Source of the DNA: Isoetes taiwanensis
Taxonomy: Eukaryota; Streptophyta; Lycopodiopsida; Isoetales; Isoetaceae
DNA length: 64,000 nt
Reading direction: 5' to 3'
Assembly: GCA_021234155.1 (NCBI GenBank)
Contig: JAJEKV010000008.1
Coordinates: 20,805,959 to 20,869,958 of the forward strand
Shown here piece by piece: positions 12,570 to 25,548 of this stretch. Both the position numbers and the translations under genes were made by a program. The number at the start of each line of letters is the position of its first letter. The first letter of the stretch is position 1. The notes below the pieces were generated by a model. That model was given only the letters and a program-made list of their open reading frames with translations. It searched no databases and was not told the DNA's origin.

Positions 12570-14825
12570 ATGTGCACCATATGGACTAAGACAAACAAAA
12601 AACTGGAGCCGCAAAGATGCAATGGCACAAGACAAGCCATCATACTAGAACAAGGGTCATAACTCGAAAAACGAATTCCAAGATACACCAGAACCAACAA
12701 ATGTATCTTAAGGGTTAAACGGGGGAGAGGATAGAATGTGCAACCATAGGGTCGGTAAGAGTAGGAGAATACCAAGGGGAGTATAATAGATTTAAAACTT
12801 TTAAAAAATCATGAAGAACCGAATTTGAGCATTGACTATAGCAAACCTGCATTTAATCGAGAGACTAAATAATGCACACGAACGTGATATGCACAAAAAT
12901 TACATAACATGAGTACGAGTGCTTTTGGAAAACTGACTAGAGCCACCATGCATTTAATAGATGGAGTAAAAGATGCATAAAGCACAAAAGAGATATGCAC
13001 ACAAATGATATGAAGGGCACTACGAAAGCTTTATAGAGGTCATTTGATGAGGAAATGCCTTGGGAAACCCTAAATGACTAGAGCCACAACATGCATGCAA
13101 TAGAATAACAAAATGCGAGGATAAAATATAGCTAAAGCGCAACAATGAAGTGGAGGGCCTTGAACCTGCAACCATAAGCGACATAGACCCAAACTTCGAC
13201 ATCTCCACCAATAAGCCAAAAATACCTTAGACAAGAAAATTTTCTAACAATCATCCTATATTTGGGAAGCCACAGAAAAATGAACAGTTACAGAATTAGC
13301 CTCTGAGAATAAAAGATAAAGCTGCTGAATATAGCCGAAGAGGATATGCAGCCACCGCAATCGAAGCCAGTCGAGAGAGAGAGAGCCCGCATCGGTAGTT
13401 TATACAAGGAAGCGCCATCTTGAAACCATCTCTAAGCCTATAGATCTAAAACCCAGTAAACAAACCGGTGAGTGTGCATACATACCAAGTGCAACAGGCC
13501 CTGATCTGAGGATAACCATATGTGGCAACAAACAGAAGGTGGATACATCATGCCAAAAAAGATCTAGAGAAAATCAGAAGATGGGTTCAAAACCGGCAGT
13601 GAGGAAGCAAATGTTCTATATCCACAAGATCAACACATGTGAACAAGAGCTTGTTAAACATCAAGAACATCCATGCAAGACCTGAGAAGATGCCAGACCT
13701 GAGAAGAAATAATATGATTTGAACCCAGTATCGCAAACCTGGTACCCCGAGGCAAAGCAAGAAGTGTCCATCACAGCAGAATCTGAACGGAGGAGGAGCG
13801 GCCACGCGCAGAGATCCGGCAGGGTGAGGTCGCTGCAGCTCCAGGGCTTTAGCCCACCGAGAAACTCAGGCAGGCAGAGGTGAGAAAGAGCAACAAAAAA
13901 GGAAAGCCTTCGAGACAAAAAACACAGACAGCCACAACCCGAAATGAAAATCTAAGTAAACAGCAAGTACAGTCGAAAAAGGTTGGAGCACCGAATCCAA
14001 TCCAACAAACCCCTCCATCTAGCAGATTGTATCTAGTGGAGAAGAGGTCTGGAATCAAAATACAGCAACGATAGAAGGCAGACCCGAGGAGGAAGATTGT
14101 GGACTGTGCGGATTATGTGAGGTGCAATTTTATTAGACTGATTGGGCACAAGGTAAATAGTGAAACTTGAGCAAGAAATAAACAAGAAACCTAAACAGTG
14201 AATGCTTTACCAATGTAACTGCAATCCGACCAAATAAGAACTCAATACGGCACCGATCCAGCTATCTGAGCTACCTAAATCGCCAAGAATGCACTTGAAC
14301 TGCAAACAACCAAGCAATCAGGGTTTTGGCCTCGTGAGCATATAACCCAGAACACAAATCATGGGAAAAAGGCACAGTTAAAGACAACCAAGATTAAGGC
14401 ATTCTGTTTCACAGAAAACACAGGCCCCAAACATGAAACAAGGCAAGGAAAGAAAAAATACAGAAGAAAAACTCGTTCACAGTACTTATCTGGAAAAATC
14501 GCTCCAGTTGTGAAAGCCATGCCGACACTCTTGCAAACAAGCCTCGGGTAACTGGGCGAGCATCATCAGCACCAGGAACGGTGACGCTCCAACTAGAAGA
14601 CATCCCAAATAATTCCCTTTCCAGTGATACGACTCAATCGGTCTGGCCAGAGTTCTGATGGCGCTAAGACACAAGGAGCCGGAAGGAAACGCCCAGAGAC
14701 AAAACCCCAAAGGGTAAGGGATGAAGAACAAGGTTAAGATTTGGTAGGGCATCACCCGAAGAAACTAGAAGAAGGGTAAGGGATGAAGAAGTAGGATAAG
14801 ATACGATAGAACAAATTAGCAGAAT
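12570..14825. other. No gene recognised
   Basis: This is purine-rich sequence of the same character as the upstream region. The short frames on both strands (13020-13211, 13587-13918, 14486-14755) carry no motif I can name and look non-coding. Confidence 0.4.
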
Positions 14826-14986
14826 GGTGAGGAAAACTGATAGGATAGAGAAGAAGGAGAAATCTTGCTCAAGAGAACGCCGATGATAGAACAATGAAGA
14901 GAGGCTGAATAAATAGGAGGAGTGACAAAGGGACGTCCCCATCCAAGGAATGTCGGTTCTATTGCTGTCGCAATAGAACCGTGGCA
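14826..14986. repeat. 161-bp direct repeat, copy 2
   Basis: This is the partner of 7168-7328. It ends at 14986, about 80 bases from the apparent splice donor of the N-terminal exon of the DGCASQFKS-family relic. The pair therefore frames most of the DNA that separates the two halves of that gene. Confidence 0.6.
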
Positions 14987-15067
14987 CTCGGAACAGAACT
15001 AGAATGTAACAGAAGAAAGTCATGAAAGAATTTTGGAAGAAAACATAATCTCCAAAACTGAATTGAT

Positions 15068-15730
15068 TCAATTACAAGAGCAAACCTGTGAGATATCAAG
15101 GTATTGTATTGCTTGTGTTCTCCTCTTCATGACATCTCTAACCTTTGGTGAAACTTTGGTATTGTCAAGCCAAAATTCACGAACCTGACATTTGATTGAA
15201 TCATCGATTCTATTTGATCTTGGCATCCTTCCTGCCAAAGCCCATACATTTGCTCCACTTAATGACATTATCTTCCTTCTTGCTGCAGCTTTGGATAAAT
15301 TTCTTGGCTGTATCTTTAGCAATTTTGAAGAAACATTCTTGTTTATATCTCCTTTTTTTCCAACAATCATTGATAACAATGAATGTTTTGCAGCCAATTT
15401 ATCTTTGCTATTAGCGGACTTTTACTTCTTGAAGCCCATCTTTCAAGTTTCTGATCATTGATTTCATAACAATAACTTCGGGAAGGATTTCCAATTACAG
15501 TTCAAAAATAGAAAAAAAAGCACATCATCTTGCAACAAACGATCACAAAAAACTAGTCTTTGATCTGGACAAGCGTTTGCCAAAGAATCGAGGATGCAAT
15601 CCAATCGACTGTCAACAACACGCTTTTTTATTTGTTTCGTGGCATAACACCGCCAATGTCGGCATACTTACGCTTAGAACCATCACTTCCATTGGAATTC
15701 TCACCCTCCATGAACAGTTGAAATTGATTT
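15068..15730 (-). pseudogene. DGCASQFKS-family relic, N-terminal exons
   Basis: On the minus strand an open stretch at 15730-15632 reads ...ENSNGSDGSKRKYADIGG... then MPRNK and a stop. In another frame, DSRLDCILDSLANACPDQRL follows. A 109-codon frame at 15397-15068 ends CQVREFWLDNTKVSP...YLDISQ, immediately followed by a CAG|GTTTGC splice donor. The VREFW..NT.VSP..RDVMKRR...YLDISQ pattern matches, as I recall it, the region just before the Cys-rich block in DGCASQFKS-type plant proteins. That block is what begins the relic at 5803. Orientation and order agree with one gene running from 15.7 kb down to 4.1 kb. One frame change and one stop are visible here. Confidence 0.5.
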
Positions 15731-16010
15731 ATATTTTTGTAGATTCAATTGGCATGTGTTTGCTTCGAATTGCCTCGGTGTTAGATCACCGTGAAAGGGG
15801 AATTTCGGAAAGGGAGGGACGGATCCATTCGAATTGGTTCGGTGGTTCGGTGGTTAACCAAGAATTTCGGGGGGAATGTCAGGGATGATCTTGCAATCAT
15901 TGCATATCTGACACAAAACGACAAACCATAGTATCTTGATGTACATCTAAAATGTACCCCAAAAAAGCACAAATTCGTCCTTCAATTCAGTACGATGTAC
16001 GTACACCCTT
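15731..16010. repeat. TGTACAT-containing stretch
   Basis: ATGTACAT at 15939-15946, AATGTACC at about 15951 and ATGTACGTACA near 15996-16006 repeat the palindromic word found at the other three arrays. They lie upstream (minus sense) of the N-terminal exons of the relic, as expected for the 5' subterminal part of the same element. Confidence 0.4.
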
Positions 16011-19000
16011 TCATGCTTTTACCCTTTAGGATATTGTTGGGTCTTTTATCTATGCACTTATTCACACCTGGTATATAGTTTCTTATTGGGATTTTATATT
16101 TTTGCTATGTTCCTTCATGTACCCTATTTTGCGAGACGTCTCGTCATTCATGGGGAGATCGTCTTTAAGGTTGAGTTGTCTTTACTTGACTTTACGGGTA
16201 ATCTTCCAACCCTTCTGCTAACGTTAGCATATTGTTTCATTAGAATTATATCCTACCCTTAACCATAACTTCGGTCAATATTTCGTTTGCTTTCCACGTA
16301 AATTTTCTTTGATATAGCACCTCTCTTCCTTCTGAACCCCAAGTTCCAACTTGCTTGTGATTTTGACATTGATATCGATTTTGCCTTGTTCTCCCATTGC
16401 TCTTTCCACTCTTGTTCCCACATAGCCATCCAGACCATATCCATCTCCACCCTTCTGTCAACCTAGACCACTTCCTCTTTGGAGGATTTCTTGGTGGTCT
16501 ACCAATTTTGCAAAAAGATCATTTCTTTTGAGCCCCATAGCATTAATTTACAATTGTCCATAAGTTTATGGGATGTGGCCCATCTGTAGGGACGACATGT
16601 GTTCTTCTCGAATTTGACTCTAGTAACAACACTCTCTCTCCCTCTCTCCCTCCCTCCCTCCCTCCCTCCCTCCCATTCTATTTAGGTGTTTTGAGACATA
16701 TTTTCTACCGCATGTTATATTTTTTCAACCATCTCTTTATTATTTTGTGACCAACTTTCCTATAGGTATGTCAAGAATTTGGATTTATGTTTACCTAGAT
16801 TTGACGAAATTCGGGTTTTAGGAAGTTTGTTTTCTTTTTTATCTTAATAGTCATGTATTGAATTGGGAGGATCTAGCATTGTTGCTTCTTCTAAGCACAT
16901 ATTTTCTTTTCTCTTTTGACATTCGGCATGTGGACTGAGCACACGAAATGCATCATAATTGTTGGAGATACTTTCTCTAATCTTGTTGCTAGCTTGTAGT
17001 GGTTTTGCTATCTTTGGAAAGATATGATTGTGACATGGGCATCTTCATCAGTTGCAAGTTCTGCACATCCTCGGGATGTCACATCTGTCATCTACCTTGG
17101 ATCAGTTTTTCCTCTAGACATGGTGATCTGCCATATGGTGAAACTTGTGAAACTTTTGCCTTTCCATTTTCGATTCTGATTGCATGATATTTATATTCTT
17201 GTGCATTGGGATTTGATGCATCCTTTATATACGTTGCCACATTTCTTTCAATGATTATCACTGCATATTGCTATTGTTTTTTTGGACATATTTCTTTGCA
17301 TTTTCTTGTTTGAGTTGAGTGATTCTATGGATAGGCATTATCTCTTTAACACTCAACCCGGGTGAGCCGCATCTTTAGTTTTTGAGTGGGCTATATTTTA
17401 TATGTTTATATATTTCTTATGAGTTGCAGAATATTTGGATATTTATCACACTATTGCATCATCCTTTCCATATGTCTTTGCCCTTTTGTTTCTGAGTTTA
17501 CATATTCTCAAGAGATTGATTCTTTATCATTATGTTCTCATTGCATACTATGGTACATTATATTTTCTTTGTGACTTGTCTCTTTGCATTTTTATGATTA
17601 CTTTTCTCCTCTTTGATTTGGCCCTGACATTCGCTGTGTTCTGGAATGATCTCAATCTTGCCCTTTTCGACTTGGACTTGGCCCTTTGCTTGTTTTCATG
17701 TATATCCATTCATACCCTTCTACCACAGTTCGATCCCCGTTAGTTTTGACGTCGATTTCCGCTCCTTTGCCACTAACCTCAACCTTGATTTCCATCGTTT
17801 TGTTCACTTGTCCATTTCCACATAGGCCTCTTAACCATTCGATTGACTTGACCTCATTCGCGAGCAGCAGTGCATCTGCCATAGCCATCTACGTTTTTTC
17901 GTCTCTAATTTGTTTAAAAATAACATCTCAACTCTCTCTTTTTTAGTGGCTAACACTTTTACTAATATGCCACTTCACGTCATCATTGTGTGTTTTTGGT
18001 TCATTTTTCATGTCCGTTACTTCTTTTGCGTTATAATAGCAGACCATATGTATGGCACTAACTTTCGTAATAATATGTCATTTTACCTAGTCATTGTGTT
18101 TTTTATTTGTCGTTTTCTACCATATGGCTAACCTCCTTGCACTCCATCCCGATCTTGGCACTTTGACCTCCTCCTTTTCATTGGTCATAACCTCACATGT
18201 GACTACTTAAGTCTTATTTTTGTTCGATCTACATTGTGATCCGAAAACTTTCATCATTTCCCTTCTCGACCTTCCTTTTGGTTGGTGCTGACATGTCTAC
18301 ATCCACTCGCTCAATCTCGTCTCTTGTTCGCAAAAGTATGATTCATATTGGGGCCTTTATTCATGGCTTTAGGCATGTGGCATTATTTCATTTCTGACAT
18401 CACCACACGTTTCTACTCTGCTAACCTGAACCAGACCTTGGCACCTTCGCTCTCCTATTCTTGTTCCAAACCATTTCACAGACCTTATGAACCTCTTTGC
18501 TCTGGACCTTTTTTTGATGTCAACCTTATTTTCTTCTTGACATTGCTCTGAGATTGATCATTATGTTGGTGATTGTCATGCATCTGGTAAGCTTAAAGAA
18601 GTTGCTTTTTATGTTATTGGACGTGGTTGACTTTTCATGTTCTTAGTGTGATCTTTTCATTTGACAGATTAGGCATATTGTTTGTTCCTGGATACACCTT
18701 CTTCATTTATCACTAGAAGGACCTATTGGCACCATCCTTGGCCTTGCTATTGTTATATTGTCCTTACAATCTTAGGCAGATTTCACATTTTCATCCTTGG
18801 CTCTTTTCACTCTAACCTTGGAGCTCTCGCCCGCTATCTCCCTTCTATCCTTGGCCATAACTTTATCTTCACCTTGGACCCTGTCATTATTTCATATCGC
18901 ATTTGTTTCCATGCTTCATTATGTCACATTTCTGCTTGGAAAGATTCTTTTCCCTATCCTTGGTCATCACCTTACCTTTTCCTTAGACCTTGATTCCAAT

Positions 19001-19969
19001 CTATTTTTGATAACTTGGTTTACCTTTTTTGCCCATAGATATTAGCCCATAGTTTTTATCATTCTCCCACATTTCCTCAGTTTTTTGCTAGATATGCAGG
19101 GTCCACATGCTGAGGTTCGTACCCACGGCTGTTGGCGGTCCTCGTCCTCTCACGCTTGCTACGTGGTGTGCGACTCTACTCAACATCTCAATTGCTTGTA
19201 GCCTCGGCAGCTGCGGCTCGGGGGGTTCCACATGATGCTGCGCGCGCTCACAGTCGCTGGCGCTCCTCTTCTTCTCACTCTCGCTACGTGCTTCGTGCCC
19301 AACTCAACACTTGGAGGTTTCGCGGCGACTGAGCTTCTAGTTGAGGAAGTTCTCTGGTAGTCGGCCGGCTTTGTGTATCTTGCGAGTCCCTTCCCAGAAT
19401 CTAGTAGATATACAAATGGCATATATAATGAGCATCTCTACGACAAAATTGACAATAATTTTTTTTTTAGGTGAATCATATCAACTCTTGCATTTATCAT
19501 TCTTTGAAGTTCAATGTGGCTTGAAAAACAAAAGAATTGCTAAACAACATAGGAATGAAGCCTATGAAGTTAACAAAAATAAAGATCTTGAATTGCACGT
19601 TTGCAATGACGTTTAAAAGAAGATATTTTGTTGGTTCATCTTCTTTAAGGACCAACTTTCATGAGCCGATGCACATAAAGATGAAGTAAATGTGCGATTG
19701 GCTCTGAAGAATTTTGAAAAACACGAGAGAATCCATGGGAAATCTTTCACATTGTGTGTCTTTTGCAGGGCTAGCTCACTTAGACTTGGATCTTCATTTT
19801 CATTTCTCGGGTTTACTCTGATTTTTCATGTTGTCTTGGTGACTATGGTGGCTTTGACTTGTAGCGCAAACTTCGCCTCTTTGAGTCCTCTAGCAAGAAA
19901 CCATTTAATAGAAAAATCAATCATCTTTCATCTTAAAATTGAGAAATTAATCTTAATGAAATGTATGGA
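16011..19969. other. Pyrimidine-rich DNA, no gene recognised
   Basis: The plus strand is T/C biased for about 3 kb, the mirror of the 7-13 kb region. Frames on both strands are short. A minus-strand 78-codon frame at 17652-17888 has a normal-looking composition but no recognisable motif. A perfect-looking CCCT microsatellite lies at 16620-16672. The stretch around 19130-19400 is locally GC-rich with a repeated CTCTCACGCTTGCTACGTG / CTCTCGCTACGTG phrase. Confidence 0.35.
16620..16672. repeat. CTCT/CCCT microsatellite
   Basis: A simple repeat of CTCTCTCC followed by at least seven CCCT-type units. It is low-complexity and gives the apparent SLPPSLPPSLP peptide in the overlapping frame. Confidence 0.9.
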
Positions 19970-20225
19970 ATCTAGAGGAGCTTTGTGAAATCTTAGTGAA
20001 TCTAAGAGAATCTGTATAGAATCTTAGGAATGTCAAGGGGTCTCTTAAGAGAATATAAGGAGCCATTAGAGAATCTTTAGACAATTCTAGAGAATCTAAG
20101 AGATTCTTAAAAGGAATCTAGCATAATTCAGAAGGATCTTTATAGAACATTGAGAAATCTAGAGAAACCTTAAAATAATCTCAAGAATCTATGAGAGTTT
20201 CAAAGGAATCATGCAAAATTTCAAA
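19970..20225. repeat. Degenerate AGAATCT repeat
   Basis: About fifteen irregularly spaced copies of (A/G)GAATCT(A/T) and AGAGAATCT occur within 250 bases, giving a low-complexity stretch. No reading frame is maintained. Confidence 0.6.
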
Positions 20226-22128
20226 TGTAATGCCAATAAAAGTAGGTTGTCCTTCACACATTATTGATGTGGAGCATTCCAAAAAGCTCTCGAAATGGAA
20301 TCTCTTAGATTTTTAAGAGAATTTGGAGATCTTTGTCAAATTCAGTAATTGAGTTTGATTTTGACCTTGCCTACTAAGATGGCTTTCTTTTGTAGTTGAA
20401 ACTTAAAGTCGGACTGTAACTTTCTTGCATTCTATCAGCAATCATTTATTAATAAAATCAATTGCCTTTCATGTGAAAATCCATATACAAAAAATTGATA
20501 ATAGTTTTTCAACTTTGTGTTCACATTCTTTACTTGCATCTCCTAATCTCTGTCCAATGTTGGAAATGAATAATACAAAGCTTCTATCATCCACACAACT
20601 TGATGGAACTGTAGCAAAACACCGATCAAAGCTTATTAGAGTTGAAGCCATGCAGTTTCATATACATAACTTGGTTCAACTATAATGCGATTGCTTGCCA
20701 TCATATGATTACTTCTTCATTTTTGCCTCTTTATTATCGTACTCTTTGCAGAACCTCAAAGAAATATAAATCTGACAAAGTGCTCACTGAAGAGACACAT
20801 TATGGCAAGTTCACATGAAGCATTTTGATCTACAACTTCTTTTCACTCAATTGAACAAACAACAATCGGCCACATACAGTCCCTAAATAATAAGGGACTT
20901 GTATAGCTATATTTGTAACTTATCTAGAATGTAGCCCTGCATTGCCAAAATGGCACCCTCAAATCATTTAAATAATTATGTAGAGTGGCCGAGAAACAAA
21001 TAATACAATTGAAGCAGTAGCGGCATTCATGGTGCTCTCAAGGTATCTCCTTTTAATTATAACTCATAACCATATGTTCATGATGCATTTTGATAATAGA
21101 ATAAAATCGAATAAATTTTTTAACATCCACGAAGACCAAGTGCATTGCATCTCTGTGATTCAACTTTGCGGCATGATCGTGCAAGAGAGTTTTGGATCAT
21201 GGAAGTTCGAGAGCTAAAACCTAACAAAGTTATCTCAATCTTGAAGGCTCTTGTTGAGCTCATAATTGGTGTTGTAATCATGGTGTTTACTTGTACTGAG
21301 TATTTAAAAATCCATGTACCCGATAAAGGTGTTTCTCTTTGGCATATAACAAAAACTATGAAGTGTATAGCAGGGGTAATTAAATGTCTAAATTATAGCC
21401 CACATCATCGTTTTATAGAACATTATTATAGGTGTTTAGGAACAACTTTAAACAATTTTTTAGTAGAGATTCTTACAAATGTAGCATGGATAGATGCAGC
21501 TAAAAAAAATGCATAAACACATTATTTAAATGTTCTACAATCTTGGACATAAACAAGCAAATCACGAACTTTCAATATATTTGAATTGCATAAACAAAGA
21601 GCTACAACATACATATCTATTTGCAATGACCCCAAACAACACGTCCACATAATACAAGAAGTTGTCAACCACCAAGACCTTGCTAATTTCGCAAATTCTT
21701 GTGGTACAAAGCAATCTAACTACCATGTAATTGTAGTTCTCTATATATGCTTCTGCCAGGTTACAAATTTTCGAGCATATTATATTGCAACTCGGACAAG
21801 ATTGAACAAATGACAGGCAATTTCTAGAGATTATCACTTCTTCACGACGATGCTCACACCACTTCACCTCCTCTGACCTTGCAAAACCATATGTTGCCCT
21901 TAGCCTGCCCTACTGCTAGCCCACTGCTAGTTTTGTTTTGTTTTTGTTGTTTTCTTTCTTTTTTTTTTTAGGGTAAGATGTGCCCTTTTTAATTGATATA
22001 AAATAATATACACATAGAGCATGCACATACCTCCCTATGTCTTCGCCAAATGGGATATAGCAATTATGAAGGCATTCTTTTAAACAAAATTTTGATTCTA
22101 TTATTTACTTACACTAGTATATGTGCTA
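20226..22128. other. AT-rich intergenic DNA
   Basis: Apart from the weak frame at 21145-21516, I see no gene, RNA or repeat structure that I can support. There is a short T-rich run at 21955-21970. Confidence 0.35.
21145..21516 (+). CDS. Unidentified 123-codon open frame
   Basis: This frame has ordinary amino-acid composition, unlike the biased frames nearby. It includes ELKPNKVISILKALVELIIG and a Cys/His-containing middle, ending AAKKNA. I do not recognise a family, and no splice partners or promoter are obvious. It overlaps a shorter frame at 21029-21217. It may be an exon of a decayed gene or chance; treat as weak. Confidence 0.2.
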   Translation: MHLCDSTLRHDRAREFWIMEVRELKPNKVISILKALVELIIGVVIMVFTCTEYLKIHVPDKGVSLWHITKTMKCIAGVIKCLNYSPHHRFIEHYYRCLGTTLNNFLVEILTNVAWIDAAKKNA

Positions 22129-22270
22129 GGTAACCGGCCGGATTGAGGGGTTTTCGGCTGGTAAATCGGCAGTGGCTCCGCCGCAAGCGGCGTTAGCCGC
22201 GAGCGGCGTCGGCGCCGCCGCAGCCGCCTGCCGATTTACCTGCCGGAAACCCGAAATCCGGCCGGCTACC
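22129..22270. repeat. 142-bp GC-rich inverted repeat (foldback)
   Basis: The left arm, starting GGTAACCGGCCGGATT and reaching GGTAAATCGGCAG, pairs with the right arm, CTGCCGATTTACC through AATCCGGCCGGCTACC, with a few mismatches. The centre is itself GC-rich with GCGGCG repeats. The feature is much richer in GC than its surroundings and could form a long hairpin. It ends four bases before the left inverted repeat of the DNA transposon at 22274, so it may be part of that element or a separate foldback MITE. Confidence 0.7.
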
Positions 22271-22377
22271 AAACGTAAGCCGGGGTTTGGTCCAAATTCC
22301 AGTCTTGTTTTCCCGGGTTGATTCTAAGGTTTTTATGCTGATTCTTGCAAGCAGGGAGGGTTTGAGGGATGGCAAGG

Positions 22378-22563
22378 TATTAAGAACACAGCGCAACACA
22401 AAGGAACAGAAAACTTGAGTGCAGAAAGGTCAGGTTTTTTTTGATGATACGAAGACATACATCCAGGTTCCGAGATAATAGGAGCACCGCTCCAGACCTG
22501 GCAATTCTGGATTATGCCATCTGTCAAGGTATATTTTGTCTACAGACTTATCCATTATCAACA
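22378..22563 (-). repeat. Copia 3' LTR
   Basis: The 186-bp LTR at the downstream end of the minus-strand element. It runs TG...TA on the element strand and is preceded by the polypurine tract at 22564-22573. It matches 27126-27311 over its full length. Confidence 0.95.
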
Positions 22564-22847
22564 TTCCCCCTCAAAATATACCTTCCATCACAATCTTATC
22601 AGAGTTCAAACTAACAGAATCAGTTCATAAGAATTTAAACAAAAGACATCCTTTTCTAATTTTTAATTTTTGCAATATGTAAGCTAACTAAAACTCAAAG
22701 AACTTCAGCCAATAGACTGGAGACACTCTCCAATCCAATCTGGATGTCTTCGAAACTGCAACACGTCTTCAGCATTCATCCGGCTCCCACCCAAACTCAC
22801 TACTCAAGATCGTTTATTGCATTCCTTCAACATTCCTTACAAAAACT

Positions 22848-24111
22848 TCAAACCTGCAACATCCCAAGACCTGCAATGCACTTCACAAACTGTTTTCTTC
22901 CCAATGCTTTGGTGAACACATCTGCAATCATTTTGTCAGTTCGCAAATGTTGAACAGCAATATGCCCTTCAATTACCTTCTCTCTGGTGAAATGGAATTG
23001 AACCTCAATATGCTTCGCCTTAGTGAAGTTTGTAGGATTCTTCACAAGAGAAATGGCAGCAGAATTATCATTGCAGATCACGGTAGCCTGTTGTTGTGGC
23101 ACATATATTTCAGCAAGAAGCCGTCGTAACCAAATACATTCCTTAGCAGCACAACACAGGGCCATATACTCCGATTCACATGTGGAAGCTGCAGTGGACT
23201 TCTGTTTTCTACTGCACCAATCTATCACTCCCCCTTGCAGGAGAAAACAATAACCAGTTCTAGACTTTCTATCCGAGGTATCTCCTGCATAGTCTGCGTC
23301 AGCAAAGCCTTGAAGCACAAGGGGATCAGAAACTTTATGATAGTAACAGATGCCCATATTGGGAGTGCTTTGCAAATATCGAAGAATTCTCTTAAGAGCC
23401 AAACCCGTTGAGCAAGAGGATTATCCAAATATTGGCTCAATGTGATGGTGGCCTGGGCAATATCAGGGCGAGTACAAACCATGTAGTGCATCAGCTTGCC
23501 AACAAGGCTTCGAAAAGACAAGCCACCTAAATCTGCAGTAGAATGAGGAGCAGCGGACAATGGCAAAGAATAGGTGGCAGGAGTGACAACTCCTTTGCTA
23601 TGTTCCATATGACAGGCATGCAGCAAATTAGAAATAGACTTCCCTTGATGGATTTTGATGGATTTGGTTTGGGGATCTCTGATCACCTGAATCCCAAGGA
23701 AGTAATGTAAAGGGTCCAAATCTGTCATTCTAAACCTTTGGGTCAAAGCCGCTTTAGTTTCTCGCATCATAGTAGAACTATTGCTTGCAAGAATAAGATC
23801 GTCCACATACAACACAATAAGAATAAGAGAATTCAAGCGGTACCTCTTCATCAAAATGTTCCAAATCGGCTGACTCCATGTAAAAGCCCCGCCTGAAGAA
23901 TTTGTGGATTTGTATGGTACCATAAAAAAGCGTGGTGACCCCGCAATCCGTACAGAGCTTTCTTGAGTTTGTAGACATGATCCTCTTTCCCGGGAACAAT
24001 GAAGCCAGGGGCTTGTTTAAGATACACCTCCTCATCTAATTTCCCATGAAGAAACGCTGTTTTAACATCCATTTGTTGGAGGTCTAGATCAAGTGCAGCC
24101 ATCGCCAACAC
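22848..24111 (-). pseudogene. Copia reverse transcriptase and RNase H, frameshifted
   Basis: Three overlapping frames cover the rest of pol. 24111-23851 has DVKTAFLHG and the LYGL motif. 23923-23225 has the catalytic YVDDL and the FLGIQV region. 23402-22848 has the RNase H domain with ADYAGD, ESEYMAL and DNSAA. At least two frame changes separate them, near 23900 and 23400. No product could be made from this copy without recoding at several places. Confidence 0.85.
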
Positions 24112-24141
24112 CGTTCTTCACGTAACTTAAAAAGCCTTCTA

Positions 24142-25548
24142 TTAAGCAAAAGTTTCATTATAATCGATCCCTTTTGTCTGTGAGCATCCCAAAGCAACCA
24201 AGCGAGCTTTATACTTGCTGACTTCATTCCTTTCATTATATTTAACCTTATATATCCACTTTGAATTCACAGCTCGTTTTCCTTCGGGCAACTCAGTCAA
24301 CACCCACGTATCATTGTCTAGCAAGGCTTGGTACTCTTCCTGCATGGCTGCCATCCAGTCATCTTTGTGGCAACTATTCATCGCCATACCATACCCTTTG
24401 GGTTCATCAGGCAAAATGTTACTATTGAAAGCAACGCGTACCCGAGGTCCGCCACGCTTAGAGTTTGTGTACTCCTGCATACGAGCAGTCATATGCCGAG
24501 TTCTTGCAGACCGCCTCAACCCATCCCGGGCTGCATGAGTACAGGAGGTCAAGTCATCTGACTCTCCATCACCATCACTATCTTCGGGCTCAGAGGGGAC
24601 ATCAAGGTCCTCACTCTCGGGATCTGAAAGCTCATCTATTTGTGCTTGCTCATGATCAGAATCGGATTCACTATCAGAGCTGTGACTCATATCATAGAAT
24701 GTGGTTCCCATGCCTTTGCCAAAATCAAAACTAGTTTCATCAAAACGCACACTTCTTCTTATGATAATTTTCTTTGTAGAAGGAACATACAATCGATATC
24801 CCTTTATCTCCTCTGAATATCCTACGAACATGCAAGGTACAGCCTTATTAGAAAGCTTATCACGCTTGGCATGGGCAAAAGCATTACAACCAAACACTTT
24901 CATATCTGCAATCTCAGGCTTTCTCCCACTCCACAGTTCCTCTGGAACAATATTTGATGTGGCTTTAGTAGGCAGTCTATTCAACAGGTAACAGGCAGTG
25001 TGCACAGCTTCCCCCCAAAAGGAAGGGTCAATGTTATTCCCAAACAGCATAGCTCTGGCACATTCCAGAACAGTCCGGTTTTTCCTCTCAACGACCCCAT
25101 TCTGCTGATGCTCATGTGCCACTGATTTCTCATGCTTAATCCCAGACTCTCTGCACAAAGCCTCAAACTTCTTGTTTACGAATTCTCCCCCTTGATCCGT
25201 TCGGATTTGTTTAAGTTTCAAATCTGCTTGATTTTCCACAAATGTTTTCCACCTTGCAAAATATCCATATACTTCGGACTTGTGTTTCAGAAAATACACC
25301 CACAGTTTCCTGCTAAAATCATCAATTATCAAAAGAAAGTACCTGTGTCCTCCGATTGATGCCATTTTAGCTTTTCCCCACACATCCATATGAACAATTT
25401 CGAGGCGTTTTTCTGCTCTATGCGCTTTGCCTTTAGGAAACCGTTTCCTGTGCATTTTTCCCAGCATACACCCTTCACACAATTTACCTGGGGGCTCAAT
25501 CTTGGGCAATCCACTGACCAGCTTATGCTTATACATCTCTTTCATCAA
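24142..25548 (-). pseudogene. Copia integrase and start of reverse transcriptase
   Basis: A 468-codon frame carries the GAG-pre-integrase tail (CEGCMLGK), the integrase core with DVWG, RTDQGGEF and the ERKNRTVLECAR block, the acidic linker, and the first part of the reverse transcriptase (KWIYKVKYN...KYKARLVALG). It ends at ETFA followed by a stop, where the RT normally continues. It is separated from the upstream gag-protease frame by a frame change between 25731 and 25548. Confidence 0.85.

Noticed and set aside
7168-14986. A 7.8-kb LTR element defined by the 161-bp direct repeats
   Set aside because: The repeats lack a target duplication, primer-binding site and any retroelement coding; kept as a direct repeat only.
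17652-17888. A 78-codon minus-strand frame with normal composition
   Set aside because: No recognisable family, no splice or promoter support, and it lies in pyrimidine-rich DNA where open frames are common.
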